A stretch of 64,000 nucleotides of DNA from Tanypteryx hageni (Eukaryota > Arthropoda > Insecta > Odonata > Petaluridae). The DNA lies in assembly GCA_028673005.1 (NCBI GenBank), contig CM054116.1, positions 76,334,572 through 76,398,571 of the forward strand, in the 5' to 3' direction. Shown piece by piece: positions 9,083 to 18,214 of this stretch. Position 1 is the stretch's first letter. Every line of letters starts with the position of its first letter. Below the pieces are notes generated by a model. It did not search any database. It was given only the letters and a program-made list of their open reading frames with translations, and was not told the DNA's origin. A program made the position numbers and the translations under genes.

Positions 9083-11526
9083 GGTGTATAGAAGAATGAC
9101 AGGAAAAGATTTGCTATTTTTCCTCCATATCATCTTGAATCTTCCTTCTATTCTTTTATTACAAAATTGGCAGCAACAAATCGATAAGGAGAGAGTTAAA
9201 AAGTAACGACGCGAAAAATATTCTCCACCCCGAAGGAAGGGGGCATTTTGGGCAATGGGGAAGGGAAAATATATGTAGAACGCTTTCCGGAGAGAAGTAA
9301 CATTCCAATATTTTCGTTCTTCTTCCTGTTTCTATACTTGGAGGTATCCGTTAGTTGCGTCGGATTGAGGAGGATTCCATTCCGGCATCCACGCCCGTCG
9401 TTAACGAGGTCTGATGACGACAAGATCTGTTCTTACGGATGATCGAGGTTGAGTGACATGTTCCTCCTCCATAATTTCGTTATTATTTTACTAGCCTTTA
9501 AAACCATTAAAGAAAGCAAATATCTAGCCGAGCAGATATCCATTATTTGGCACGCAAAAAGAATGCCCATAAGAAAACCATTTTATCCTGTGAAACCTTA
9601 AGACATTTTAAAGGGTACGGTAAATTAATCTCAGGATTTTCGGTAAATTAATCTTGGGATTTCGGACAATTTTAGACCGCTGGTACCATGTGAATAGAAG
9701 TTTAAGATGTTCGCGCTGATAGTGCGGCAGGAAATCTTACAACATTACATAGCTAAGATTGTAAACCATTATTTATTTCCGGTATTAGTAATTATTATTT
9801 ATATAAAATTTATTTGGTTAACCGTAACTTTATGGGGTTTAATTTCTTAAAGTGAAAGAAATGCAAGAAAACTTTATAAAAAAAACATTTAATGTAATTT
9901 AATTTTTTCCATAAATCTGTTTTTTTACCAAGTTAATTTGCGATTCAATTATTATTCAATTTAATCTCTTGATTTTAATTTATTTATTGCACAAAATAAA
10001 TTTAATTTTAAAGCAACAACGAAAGTAAAAAGTGAAGGCTCCATTTTGTGAACTGATTCATATTGTGAAGCGCAGAAAAAGAATTAAACGACTGTGTCAC
10101 AATTTTACTTGAATAAATAGCTTCAATTGTGATCAGATTTCGTTTCACTGTAATTAAAGATATTTATTCTCGTGAAATTGCTTCATAAAGTTGTTTCCTA
10201 CTTTTCTTTGCGCTACAATATGATAAACTAAAAAATATGCTAATGTATAAATTAGAGTAGGTATCGATCTTGTCTTTATATCACTTTACAAGTTAAACAT
10301 CCTAAAATCTTCTAAATAATATCCCAAGGTTACAAATTCTTTTTTCATTTAGCGATTTTAAAGCCGTCCTCGCAAAGATTAATTCCTAAAACGAGAGATA
10401 TTTTCATTTAGGACGCTCGCCAATTTTCGCTGACCAAATCCGTGCAAGAATCCTAAAAAAAGGACGGTTTTCCGCGACTAAAAAACATTCGTTATAGAAA
10501 GTTTAAAACAGAAACACCCCTCGAATTTCCGAAGAGAGAGTTTCACCGGCGGAAACAGCTCCCTGAAGAGCACCGAAAACAGAGCGGCGTGTTCTTCTTC
10601 TTCCCTAGAAGGTCGAAATCTGAACGAAATCTCATCAGATTAAAACTCGCTTCTTTTTTTTCCATTCCGAGGTTAAGAGATACGGGGAGGAAGAGGGAAG
10701 GAGGGAGCGTAAAAAAGACACTAGCGTTTTGCAAGAAAGGAAATTGGCCCGACTGCAGATTTTATTAACGAATTTAGGTCGGCCCAAAGAGTGTCTCTCT
10801 CTCTCTCTCCTTCTCTCCTCCGAAAAAAAAATTGGGCGGGATTTCGAGCCGCGGCGTTTATTGGCCCCGTTCTGGAGCGATGACGAAGGGCGGCAGAGCG
10901 AATTTTACTCTCCTCCACGCCGCTCCCGACCGGCACGGAGGCGTCTGCCGCGCTCCCCGCGAAAAATAAAACAAAAGGATACAAAACCGCCGAAGGTGAG
11001 GAGAGGAGGCGCGAGAAAAAAGAAACCGGTTACCCGTTTAAGGTAAGCCCTAATTACGACTTCCTTTTTTTACTCTCTCTCCTCCTCTCCGATCTCTTCG
11101 CCTTCTTCTTTTAACATCCGCGTCGCGAGAGATATTTTAGCGTTTCGAACGATTGCTGACAGGGATTATTAAGATAACGCGCGTTAATTAATGAATCGGT
11201 GCCGCGTTAAAAAAATAAAGCACGCGAAAAGGTCCGTTCCTTTTACGGGTACGACGAGACCGACTTTCGAGTCGGGTTAAGCATCAATGAGCGGCGAGCC
11301 ATTATCGAAAGACACGCGAGAGACAAAACGATGATACCATCTGGAATGCATTCGTCGCACGGAACGGTCTTGCATCGTTTCTATTTCCGTTAGTTGGCCT
11401 CAACGCCCTTTTCCTATGGATTAGGTCTGTTATAAAGTCGTTTTTATGGATATTTGCGGCCGGTTTAACTAAAAACAAATATTGAATTAGGAATTACGCG
11501 AATATGAAGTTTTATTTCGATTCAGT
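9083..11526. other. No gene; simple repeats only
   Basis: There is a 23-bp unit repeated twice at 9618-9663 and a short CT run at 10793-10812. The stretch 10540-11350 is richer in C+G and CpG than its surroundings but holds no recognisable exon or element. Confidence 0.45.
9618..9663. repeat. Two tandem copies of a 23-bp unit
   Basis: CGGTAAATTAATCTCAGGAT followed by TTT, then the same unit with two changes (CTTGGGAT). Confidence 0.65.
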
Positions 11527-12290
11527 TGTCATCATCATCAAAAGTTTTTTTCCTCTCAGTAGATTTTAGGCTCAGCCAAACCAATTTGCCATATCTTAGG
11601 CCTTTCTCTTCATCATCTCATAGCCATCCCCTTCTTTTAAAAAAAAAATTAAACATTACATGTATTACGACTCTGCTTATCATGATTTTCAACCGAAATT
11701 TGCCTACCAAATTTTGACTCGCCCATTTTGTTTGTCCTTTATCATTCTTCAATAATAAGCAATTAAAAATCAAAATATGTTATGAAAAACCAGATGCGCA
11801 TTTTGGCTATATTGCATCCGTCTTCAGTGATAATTCACCAAAATTAGATTCTGAAAGAACGTGTGTGTAGATATTCTTGTTGTTTTTATTATACTGACAC
11901 AAGTGTTCCTTTAGAATCTGATTTTGTTTAATTACCATTTAAGACGGCTGCATTATAGCCGAAATGCGCATCTGGTTTTTTCATAAACTTTTTGTGGCTT
12001 TTGCAGATAGCTGAGATAAGCACTTTGTTCAATCTTTTAATTTTCAAGTTCTTATTCTTGAAAATTTTCAGCTCTTGTGATTTCCTTATGAGTGTAATTA
12101 AGCTCCTATCTTCTGCAGAATTTAAAACTAAATAATTTGTATTCCCCTCAGTCCAAATAATTTTTTTCAGCGCCTGCAATAACCTCTAATCTGCTCGCAT
12201 CTTCATTTCTCATAATCAATGTCTCAAACCTACATAATGGTACACTTCATATCCTATCACTGCCCTCTTTTTAACATTAATGCTGCATAA
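11527..12290 (-). mobile_element. Second decayed LINE fragment, interrupted by a foldback element
   Basis: On the minus strand, 12180-12060 translates as ALKKIIWTEGNTN..VLNSAEDRSLITLIRKS. This corresponds to the 'WTEKVTNEEVL..VGEERSLI.TIRKR' part of the LINE polyprotein C-terminus, downstream of the reverse transcriptase. Non-coding similarity also exists to the 602-1680 copy: both contain GTACACTTCATATC-like and CATCATCA..TTTTTCCT-like blocks in the same order. The element was split when a 207-bp inverted-repeat element inserted at about 11780, and its remaining 3' portion lies at 11527-11760. It is a pseudogene, and the same family as the 602-1680 copy is likely but not certain. Confidence 0.65.
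11780..11986. mobile_element. 207-bp foldback with Penelope-like terminal motifs
   Basis: The arms 11780-11824 and 11941-11986 are inverted copies about 45 bp long with few mismatches. Each arm read outward contains an AAGACGG, a short hairpin (GGC-N-GCC), then (C)GAAATGCGCATCTGG. That order resembles the CTGAAGA...GAAA core found in pseudo-LTRs of Penelope-like elements and in hammerhead ribozymes. The left arm still has a full CTGAAGA (minus strand, about 11826-11820) but GAAA has become AAAA; the right arm keeps GAAA but has TTTAAGA. No target duplication is obvious. It sits inside the LINE fragment and is therefore younger. Confidence 0.55.
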
Positions 12291-12299
12291 GCTATAGGA

Positions 12300-13438
12300 A
12301 GAAAATCCAATGATGAATCAGATTTCTTGCCTTGATCGAAAAATTTTCGCCTTGCGGTGCCGTATCTTTCGTTCATTAATTCCCTCATCCTGAAACTGTA
12401 GATTCCATCTCCACAATATGGATAGCACTTGATATTGATAATTACACAGAGTGTATAACTAACAAAAAATATATGATATTGACAGAACGTTTTTACCCAC
12501 ATTTAATTCTCCTTTTGAGTTTTATTTCTGGCTTCATTTTTTTTGGCGTTGTAATGGAAAAAATAGAGTAATTTTGTATCATGCACGCTTTAGGAAGTAC
12601 ATTCTCTATTAAAATTTCTTGCGACTCCGCCATGGCAACCTAAGGAAAATTCCAAACGCTACTCAAGGTGGATTAACATACCAATAGTCTATAACATCCG
12701 ACAGTAGTTCAGCGTGAAAGAACTGGATGTCGAAAGAAGTTCCTGAGACAAGAAAATCCACATTGATTGGCATTCCCAATTAATCGCGTGGCCGCTTGAT
12801 TATTTCCTAGAAAAATACGCGATGTTACTACCAGCGCTGCGACAGACACTGATCCGCCAGGATGAAACTGCTCTCTTCGCCCACTCACTCGCATAATCCC
12901 TCCGAGAAAGAAACGAGAGGAGGCGGTGACTGCATCATCCCCTTCCTTCCTCCCTTCCTCATCCCCTCAAGGACTATGCGCCCCGCTTGCGTATCCCTCG
13001 CACGACGCACTATCGTGGGACGGGACGAACGCGGGATTTTTTTACTCTCCACTCCCAGGTTTAAAATAATATAGCGAACTAGATGAATCGCGAATCCTCG
13101 TCTTTTGTTCGATAAATGAACGCGCGGCTCAAGTTTCAAACGTCGTCCCTCTCATTCTATTCCCACCGCAAAAATAGTCGCGAGCATGTGGTTCAGGAAC
13201 TCGCTATTTGGGTGGCATCCAACCTCGAGATGATCTAGTACGACGGCACTTGAGCAGTCTAAAGTCACCCATACACTTCCATTCGCACTATTTACATCTA
13301 CACTTAACGCTAAAATTCGTCAGATTGATGGGTGGCAGGGGGAGCATTGCGCCAAAATATCCACTACAGTCCTTACTTATTGCCTTGGTGTTAATAATGT
13401 TATTCCAAACAGTACTAGATAAAAATATTGCCCTAGAC
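12300..13438. other. No recognisable feature
   Basis: The frame at 12257-12502 (minus) begins in unique sequence and runs into the LINE edge. Nothing else resembles a family. Confidence 0.4.
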
Positions 13439-13520
13439 CAGGGTTTTTCGAAGGGTGGACCGCTCAATGGTGGGCCGCGAAATGTTGAAATTGGACCGCA
13501 AGGCCCTTGCTCACAGCGCT
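13439..13520. mobile_element. hAT-like left end
   Basis: CAGGGTTTTTCGAAGGGTGG followed by ACCGC...GGGCCGCGA has the layout of a hAT terminus next to a GGGCCGC-rich subterminal region. The flanking octamer is CCCTAGAC. No partner end was found, so the element is truncated or unrecognisable beyond this point. Confidence 0.45.
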
Positions 13521-13897
13521 TATAGCGCATCGATAGGTAAAATGGTATTTACCAAATCAGCCGAATACCTTCCTTAGAGAATTTCTCACCCATTCTCTTA
13601 GGGCATTTGTCATTGTCCTATGCCTTTCTCAAACACTGACCCACCGCAGCACCCTCGGGTAGCAAGGGAGCAACATCTGCCTCCTCACTAATTATTTTCC
13701 TGGAAATTGCAAAGCGTATTTTCCGAAGTTTCATTCTCGATTATCTTATATCTGAGGATAAATTGCCTTGAAGGCTTATTTCCAGAAACCAATCTTTAGT
13801 TCAAAGAGAAAGTAACATCAGAGTCCTATGTTGAATGACAAATAATGCAAAATGGAGATTTCTCCTTATAACCATAATAACAATAAAAAGGAAGCAC

Positions 13898-14018
13898 TCA
13901 CACGCCGGTTTAGGAGAAATTACTCCACGCTAGGGACCTAGCACACGCAATCCCACACACACTCCGGGTTTAGGGGAAACAACTCCATGCTAGAGACTTT
14001 TTCTCACACACACACAAA
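13898..14018. repeat. Two ~60-bp tandem copies plus CA-rich ends
   Basis: CCGGTTTAGGAGAAATTACTCCACGCTAGGGAC is repeated with changes as CCGGGTTTAGGGGAAACAACTCCATGCTAGAGAC about 60 bp later. Each copy is followed by a CACACA stretch. Confidence 0.65.
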
Positions 14019-14057
14019 ACATAAAATCCACCACATGAAACACTTTGATGACATCGA

Positions 14058-14933
14058 CAGGGGCGGATCTATATATGGGCTAATTGGGCTGTAGCCCTAG
14101 GCCCCAGTTTTCTAAGAGCCCCCAAAAGTCACTTTTTTGTTTTTGCGTCTTGCGTACGATATATACAATTCTAATTTGAAATGAAAAAGTTCTCTATATT
14201 TTGGTACCGTTCATTAAATACTCTAATTTTGTCTTAGTATGTTAAACCACAATTATTAAATTACTTTTCAAATAATTTCGTCTTATCGCATGCCAAACCA
14301 GGCAACTTTCATTTGGAAATCGCGATTTTATAGTATTTTGGGAGAAAATATTAGAGATTTAATAGTGTTAGCAAAGCTTTGCAGAAACCTGGCGTAGATT
14401 TAAATCAAGGGTTTGCGATACTATCCTCATTAAAAATAATAATTCAAAATATTCTATCAAATTTAGCAGAGAAATTAATGAAATTATGAAAAATTTGCTA
14501 AAAGTATGTCATGAAATAAACAACCAATATAACGATACGAAAAAAAAAATATGGCAAAAAGATTTTCAGATGGAGGCACTGACCGCAATAAAATAACAGG
14601 AAGGGATAAATTTCGCGTTGAAACCTTAAATATCATTCTTGACACATCAATTACTGAATTAAACAGAAGAGTAAGCGTATACGAAAATTTAGGAATAAGT
14701 TATAAATTTTTTTTTGGTATTTTAGATGAAAGCAAAGACATCGAAGATAAAGAAAGTATAAATATAATGTTAGATTAGTACTCTGGCGATTTGAATCGAA
14801 ATTTAAAAATGAATTTATACATTTTAAGGCATTTCTAAAGGATATACAATTAAACGGAAGGGTTGGTCTAGGATGCTCTGATATTTACAGAATAATATTT
14901 GATAAAAAATTAATGGATGTTTTTCCTAATCTT
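14058..14933 (+). mobile_element. hAT element (ZMYM1-like transposase), 3' truncated
   Basis: Starts with the hAT terminus CAGGGGCGGATCTA and a GGCCCCAG block. The plus strand then encodes degenerate pieces of the hAT transposase found in vertebrate ZMYM1-like and related arthropod proteins. At 14551-14778 are FRVETLNIILDTSITELNRR and VYENLGISYKFFF, and near 14910-14932 is LMDVFPNL. In that family FPNL lies just before the conserved C-terminal segment carrying the hAT dimerisation region. Translation stops exactly there because another repeat starts at 14934, which explains the missing 3' terminus. Frameshifts and stops make it a pseudogene. Its 5' flanking octamer is GACATCGA, with no partner seen. 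Confidence 0.68.
14551..14778 (+). pseudogene. hAT transposase fragment (ZMYM1-like)
   Basis: A 75-codon open stretch within the 14058 hAT element. Residues 17-35 (GRDKFRVETLNIILDTSIT) and the following ELNRRVSVYENLG match the 'F.....LPIID.L..EL..R...Y' region of ZMYM1-type hAT transposases. No catalytic acidic residue can be assigned in so short a fragment. It continues out of frame after the stop at 14778. Confidence 0.55.
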
Positions 14934-15280
14934 CAGGGGCGTACTGATAGGCCCCGCAATGGGGGGGGGGGAGATTTAGGGGCCCCCAATCATTCAAACC
15001 GTACTAAGGCTCTGACGCGCGCTTTAGGAACCCAAAAATGTAATTGCGACTTCTGTAATATGGATTTATAACACTGAGAAGAGGCATTTCTCGGCATGAA
15101 AACCAGTGCAAGATACAGGCTATGATTATATGCCTTCTGATGTATCTCGCTCTTAGGCCAATGTATTTTCTCATGTGTCGACATTTCTTAAGTGTTATAT
15201 ATAGCTAGAGAAGATTATTGTGCTTATTTGTATGTATTGTATGCATTTACTTGTTAAGTGAAGCATGAGGTCTGCGTCCG
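14934..15280 (+). repeat. Dispersed repeat R1, copy 1 (hAT-like CAGGGGCGT start)
   Basis: Begins CAGGGGCGTACTGATAGGCC, a hAT-style terminus with a GGCCCC block and a run of G's. The body is repeated in inverted orientation at 22372-22682 with clear identity over more than 300 bp. A frame on the minus strand (14990-15184) persists in part in the other copy, but most differences change amino acids, so it is decaying and not under protein selection. Probably a non-autonomous hAT derivative. Confidence 0.65.
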
Positions 15281-15297
15281 CTGTTCAGGCTCTAAAG

Positions 15298-15410
15298 CAG
15301 CGGTTCCCAAACGTTTTTGTCTACGGTCCAAAATTTGAAATCGCATTCACCTTGCGACCCAAATGGTACCAGTACCTACTCAGAGCCCCAGCAAATCGCA
15401 TCCTGCATTG
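15298..15410. mobile_element. hAT-like end (CAGCGGTTCCCAAACG)
   Basis: The start CAGCGGTTCCCAAACGTTTT followed by GCGACCC is the 'CAG.GGTTCCCAAAC' class of hAT terminus. The partner end is not visible. It may correspond to the 3' side of an element broken up by the insertion at 16177. Confidence 0.5.
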
Positions 15411-16336
15411 CCTTTCATAGTTTCTTTGTGCTTACGACTGTAAGGTGAAAGTCTTAAAATCACTTTGTTTTGGGAGGTCGTCAAACTAATACTATAGCCT
15501 GCTTCCACGTGTGAAAAGAGGAAGGAAAGTGATTTGTCAGTATTTTTTTTCCTTTAGTGACGAGAACGGAGAACCATCTGCGCGCATATACAGCATCTGA
15601 AATTCAAGAGGTAATTCTTTATATTCTTACATATTTGCCAGATAATTTTCTCCATCATGTAATTTTCAACACCACTTTGCGATAAGATAAACAGGATCTT
15701 TATTTTCCTTGCGTAATTAATAACTCATTTTAGTCATTAGTACCCAAATGGTTATTTTATTGCACAAAGTAGTTATCGATTATTTCAATCTTCCTGGTAA
15801 TATAAAGGTATTGAGGACAATTTCTTGCATATTTTTGCGCCTCAGTTTAAAAAATAATTTATTGGCGTAAATAGTGCGGTAAGTAGGCGGTAAAAATCCA
15901 ATTTTTGTATTAATATGTAATGAGTTCCAAATAAAATCAGTGCCAATCCTCGTTGGAAAAGGAACTAATAATTTCATTTTTCTGGTATTATATTGAGCTC
16001 GCTTCTTGGCTGATTCTATTTTCCGGTTTAAATATAATGTATTCAATGACATGAAGATTCATTTTTAAGATGTAAATTCAGTTTTGCATTCCTGGTTTAC
16101 AAGTAGCGCACATATATTCTTTGTATGAAATATTACTTTTTGAACACTATGTACGAAAGATTTATGTAATTTACGGCAGTGGTTCTCAACCTTTTGGTCC
16201 TCGCGGCACACTTTGGGTATTCACTTTTTTGCGGCACACTACCATTAGATTAGAATAAATAACTAGGATTTATTATAGAAGTACATATATTTTTATATTA
16301 TGTCGTATATATAATTGACCAAATTAAGTTTATGAT

Positions 16337-17097
16337 TAGGGTATGGATTTTTTCGGATTTAAAAAAATTCATTCGGAGGGTAAATATCAAGTTTTATTAT
16401 TTTCCTATTAATTCGGGTTAAAATCGGGCATAAATAAGTTACAGATTTTTCGAGGTTTAAAAAAAGTTCAATCTCGGGTAATTTTCAGGTTTTATTATTT
16501 TTTAATTCGGATAAAATTATTTTTAAATAAAAATCTTGTTCAAAATTTTAAAAGTTTTATCAACAATCAAAACTTTTTACTATACCTTAAGTATGGTTGA
16601 GAGCGTGATATCTCGTGTTAAACGCCTCCAGGTGGATAAGAACGCCTCGCAGGCTGCAAAAATATCTTGCTTCCCGTTCAACTTCTGTTGAAAACACATC
16701 AGTTATTAGTGAAATAATTTTTCTTTCCTAGCGTTTTCAACTAACAGACCCTTGGGCTCTTTATTCCTTATTCTATCCAAGATTTAACAGCGACTAGCTA
16801 AGGCGCGTCCTTGGCTATTCTTGGCGCGAACAAACCAATGAGATTAAGATTGTGTTGCAAAGTAAGCTTACGAATTAATTGTTTACAAAGAGAATAAACA
16901 GACTGATCACGAACATCTCGGACTGCACTCAAGTGCTGAAGTGTCTGCAAGCGCCAGAATGGAAATTCTGTGACCAAATCTAAAAAAATTGTTTAAAAGA
17001 AAACTAATAATTTCGGTTTTTTTCGGGATTTACCCGATATTTAAAAAAGGCAATCGGAGGGTAAAAATTGGGTAAAACCCGAAAAATCCATACCCTA
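16337..17097. mobile_element. Nested TIR element (TAGGGTATGGATTTTT ends), probable hAT MITE
   Basis: The left end TAGGGTATGGATTTTTTCGG is matched by the inverted right end TAGGGTATGGATTTTTCGGG. Both are followed inward by CGGATTT/AAAAA and GGAGGGTAAA motifs that also recur in direct orientation near 16450-16510. The 8-bp flanks TTTATGAT and GTTATGTT agree at 6 of 8 positions, suggesting an older hAT-type duplication. The 761-bp interior encodes nothing I recognise. It is inserted between the 3' terminus and transposase end of the 16177 hAT and so is younger than it. Confidence 0.7.
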
Positions 17098-17238
17098 GTT
17101 ATGTTATCGTAAAACAACAAATGTTGAAGTTTTGCTAAAAAATCTATTTTAAAATCTTACCTGATGTGACACTTGAGCTTGGCATTTTCTAATGATTGCA
17201 CTGATATTAGGACGTATCCGTGATAAGCAGACCCTCAT

Positions 17239-17703
17239 TTATTCAACACAGTCGAGCCGTTCCCTTTTTCTGCATTTATTGTTTGTAAGTGTCGAGAAAC
17301 TCAAGTCACACGGATAGGATGTAGAAAACTGCATCAAAACTGCCAAAGCTTTTTTCGCAATTTCTGAATATTCTTCTCTGTCAGAAATCCAGAACATATA
17401 CGGAGACAATTCGTCGTACTTGATTTTCAGAGTGCGATCAGTTGAAAGAGAAGCTAACTCTTCATCTTCGGAGAGAGTAAAGACGCATAAGTCAGCTGTC
17501 ACCGGTGTGAATGCGTTCCTTACCCACTCGTATTTTTCCGTAGTTAAGGATGGAAAGTAACGCTCGATATTGTGCTCTAGAGTTGCTAAATGCTCCACCA
17601 CGAGAGCAACAATTTCTTTGGTATGGGTTTTTGGAATCAGAGGAAACATTTCAAGATTACCTTCTCTAGCTCCCTTTTTCCAGATGACTATTTTTCTCTG
17701 CAA
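17239..17703 (-). pseudogene. hAT transposase C-terminal fragment (ZBED5/SCAND3-like)
   Basis: 154 residues on the minus strand. Around residues 46-60 is FPSLTTEKYEWVRNAF, around 82-107 SLSTDRTLKIKYDELSPYMFWI, and at 114-147 a block beginning EIAKKALAVLMQF and ending FSTLTNNKCRKRERL. The last block is the conserved hAT C-terminal dimerisation region, which in intact members reads 'FSTSY.CE..FS.L...K...RNRL'. A normal transposase of this family is several hundred residues, so the DDE catalytic core and BED finger are missing. The apparent start codon lies inside what would be the middle of the protein. No function beyond a remnant is expected. Confidence 0.85.
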
Positions 17704-17999
17704 TGCCCTTGCATGCTGGTGTTCACACTATTCAGATACCTAAATATTTCGGCCAAATATGCTCGTTTGGCGCACCAACTTACTTTTTGACTGGATTCAG
17801 ATAGTCTTAATATTGTGTGTTAGTTTTTTTGTTAAACCTATGTATATGATCGGTGGAAGACGGGCAGATTTGCAATCTTTTCTTCGAAGTCTCGCGGTAA
17901 AATTGGGGAATGTTCACGGCGCACCATTTGAGAATCACTGATTTACGCTATGTTGCGTCGCAGATTTGGTAATTATTAATTCATATGTAGTTGGGAAAA

Positions 18000-18208
18000 A
18001 TAGAGCTTTTTACATTCTACATATTTTGCAAAAAAAACTATAATTTAGAAACGGCGTTGTTGTACCTCAGTAGCCATGAAAAAATCTTGAGTCCTTTTCT
18101 CAAAAATAAAGTATTTAGATAAAATCTCGAACGATTTAGTTGCACTCGGGCCACACTAAGGCGCAGAAAGGGTCGCATGCGGCCTGCGAGCCGCCGGTTT
18201 GACATGCC
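18000..18208. mobile_element. hAT right end with GCGGCCTGCGAGCCGCC motif
   Basis: Read inward from about 18208, AGGCATGTCAAACCGGCGGC then TCGCAGGCCGCATGCGACCC matches the widespread hAT terminus 'CAGGCATGTCAAAC...GCGGGCCGC'. The left end is not identifiable. Confidence 0.55.
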
Positions 18209-18214
18209 TATCTT

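Larger units (their letters stand above)
16177..17940 (-). mobile_element. hAT element with transposase C-terminus and 8-bp TSD
   Basis: Ends: CAGTGGTTCTCAACCTTTTG on the left and, read inward, CAGTGATTCTCAAATGGTGC on the right. The flanking octamers ATTTACGG (16169-16176) and ATTTACGC (17941-17948) match at 7 of 8 positions, as expected of a hAT target duplication with one later mutation. The minus strand carries the end of the transposase gene (17239-17703), so the biological 5' end is at 17940. Most of the transposase N-terminal and central coding region is missing, evidently by internal deletion, and a second element is inserted near the 3' end (16337-17097). Confidence 0.85.

Noticed and set aside
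14990..15184. Reading frame shared by both R1 copies
   Set aside because: The frame is partly kept, but most differences change amino acids and the second copy has stops, so there is no sign of protein selection.
15298..18208. Pairing the ends at 15298 and 18208 as one hAT interrupted by the 16177 insertion
   Set aside because: The two terminal sequences (CAGCGGTTCCCAAAC and AGGCATGTCAAAC) are of different types and the flanks do not match.
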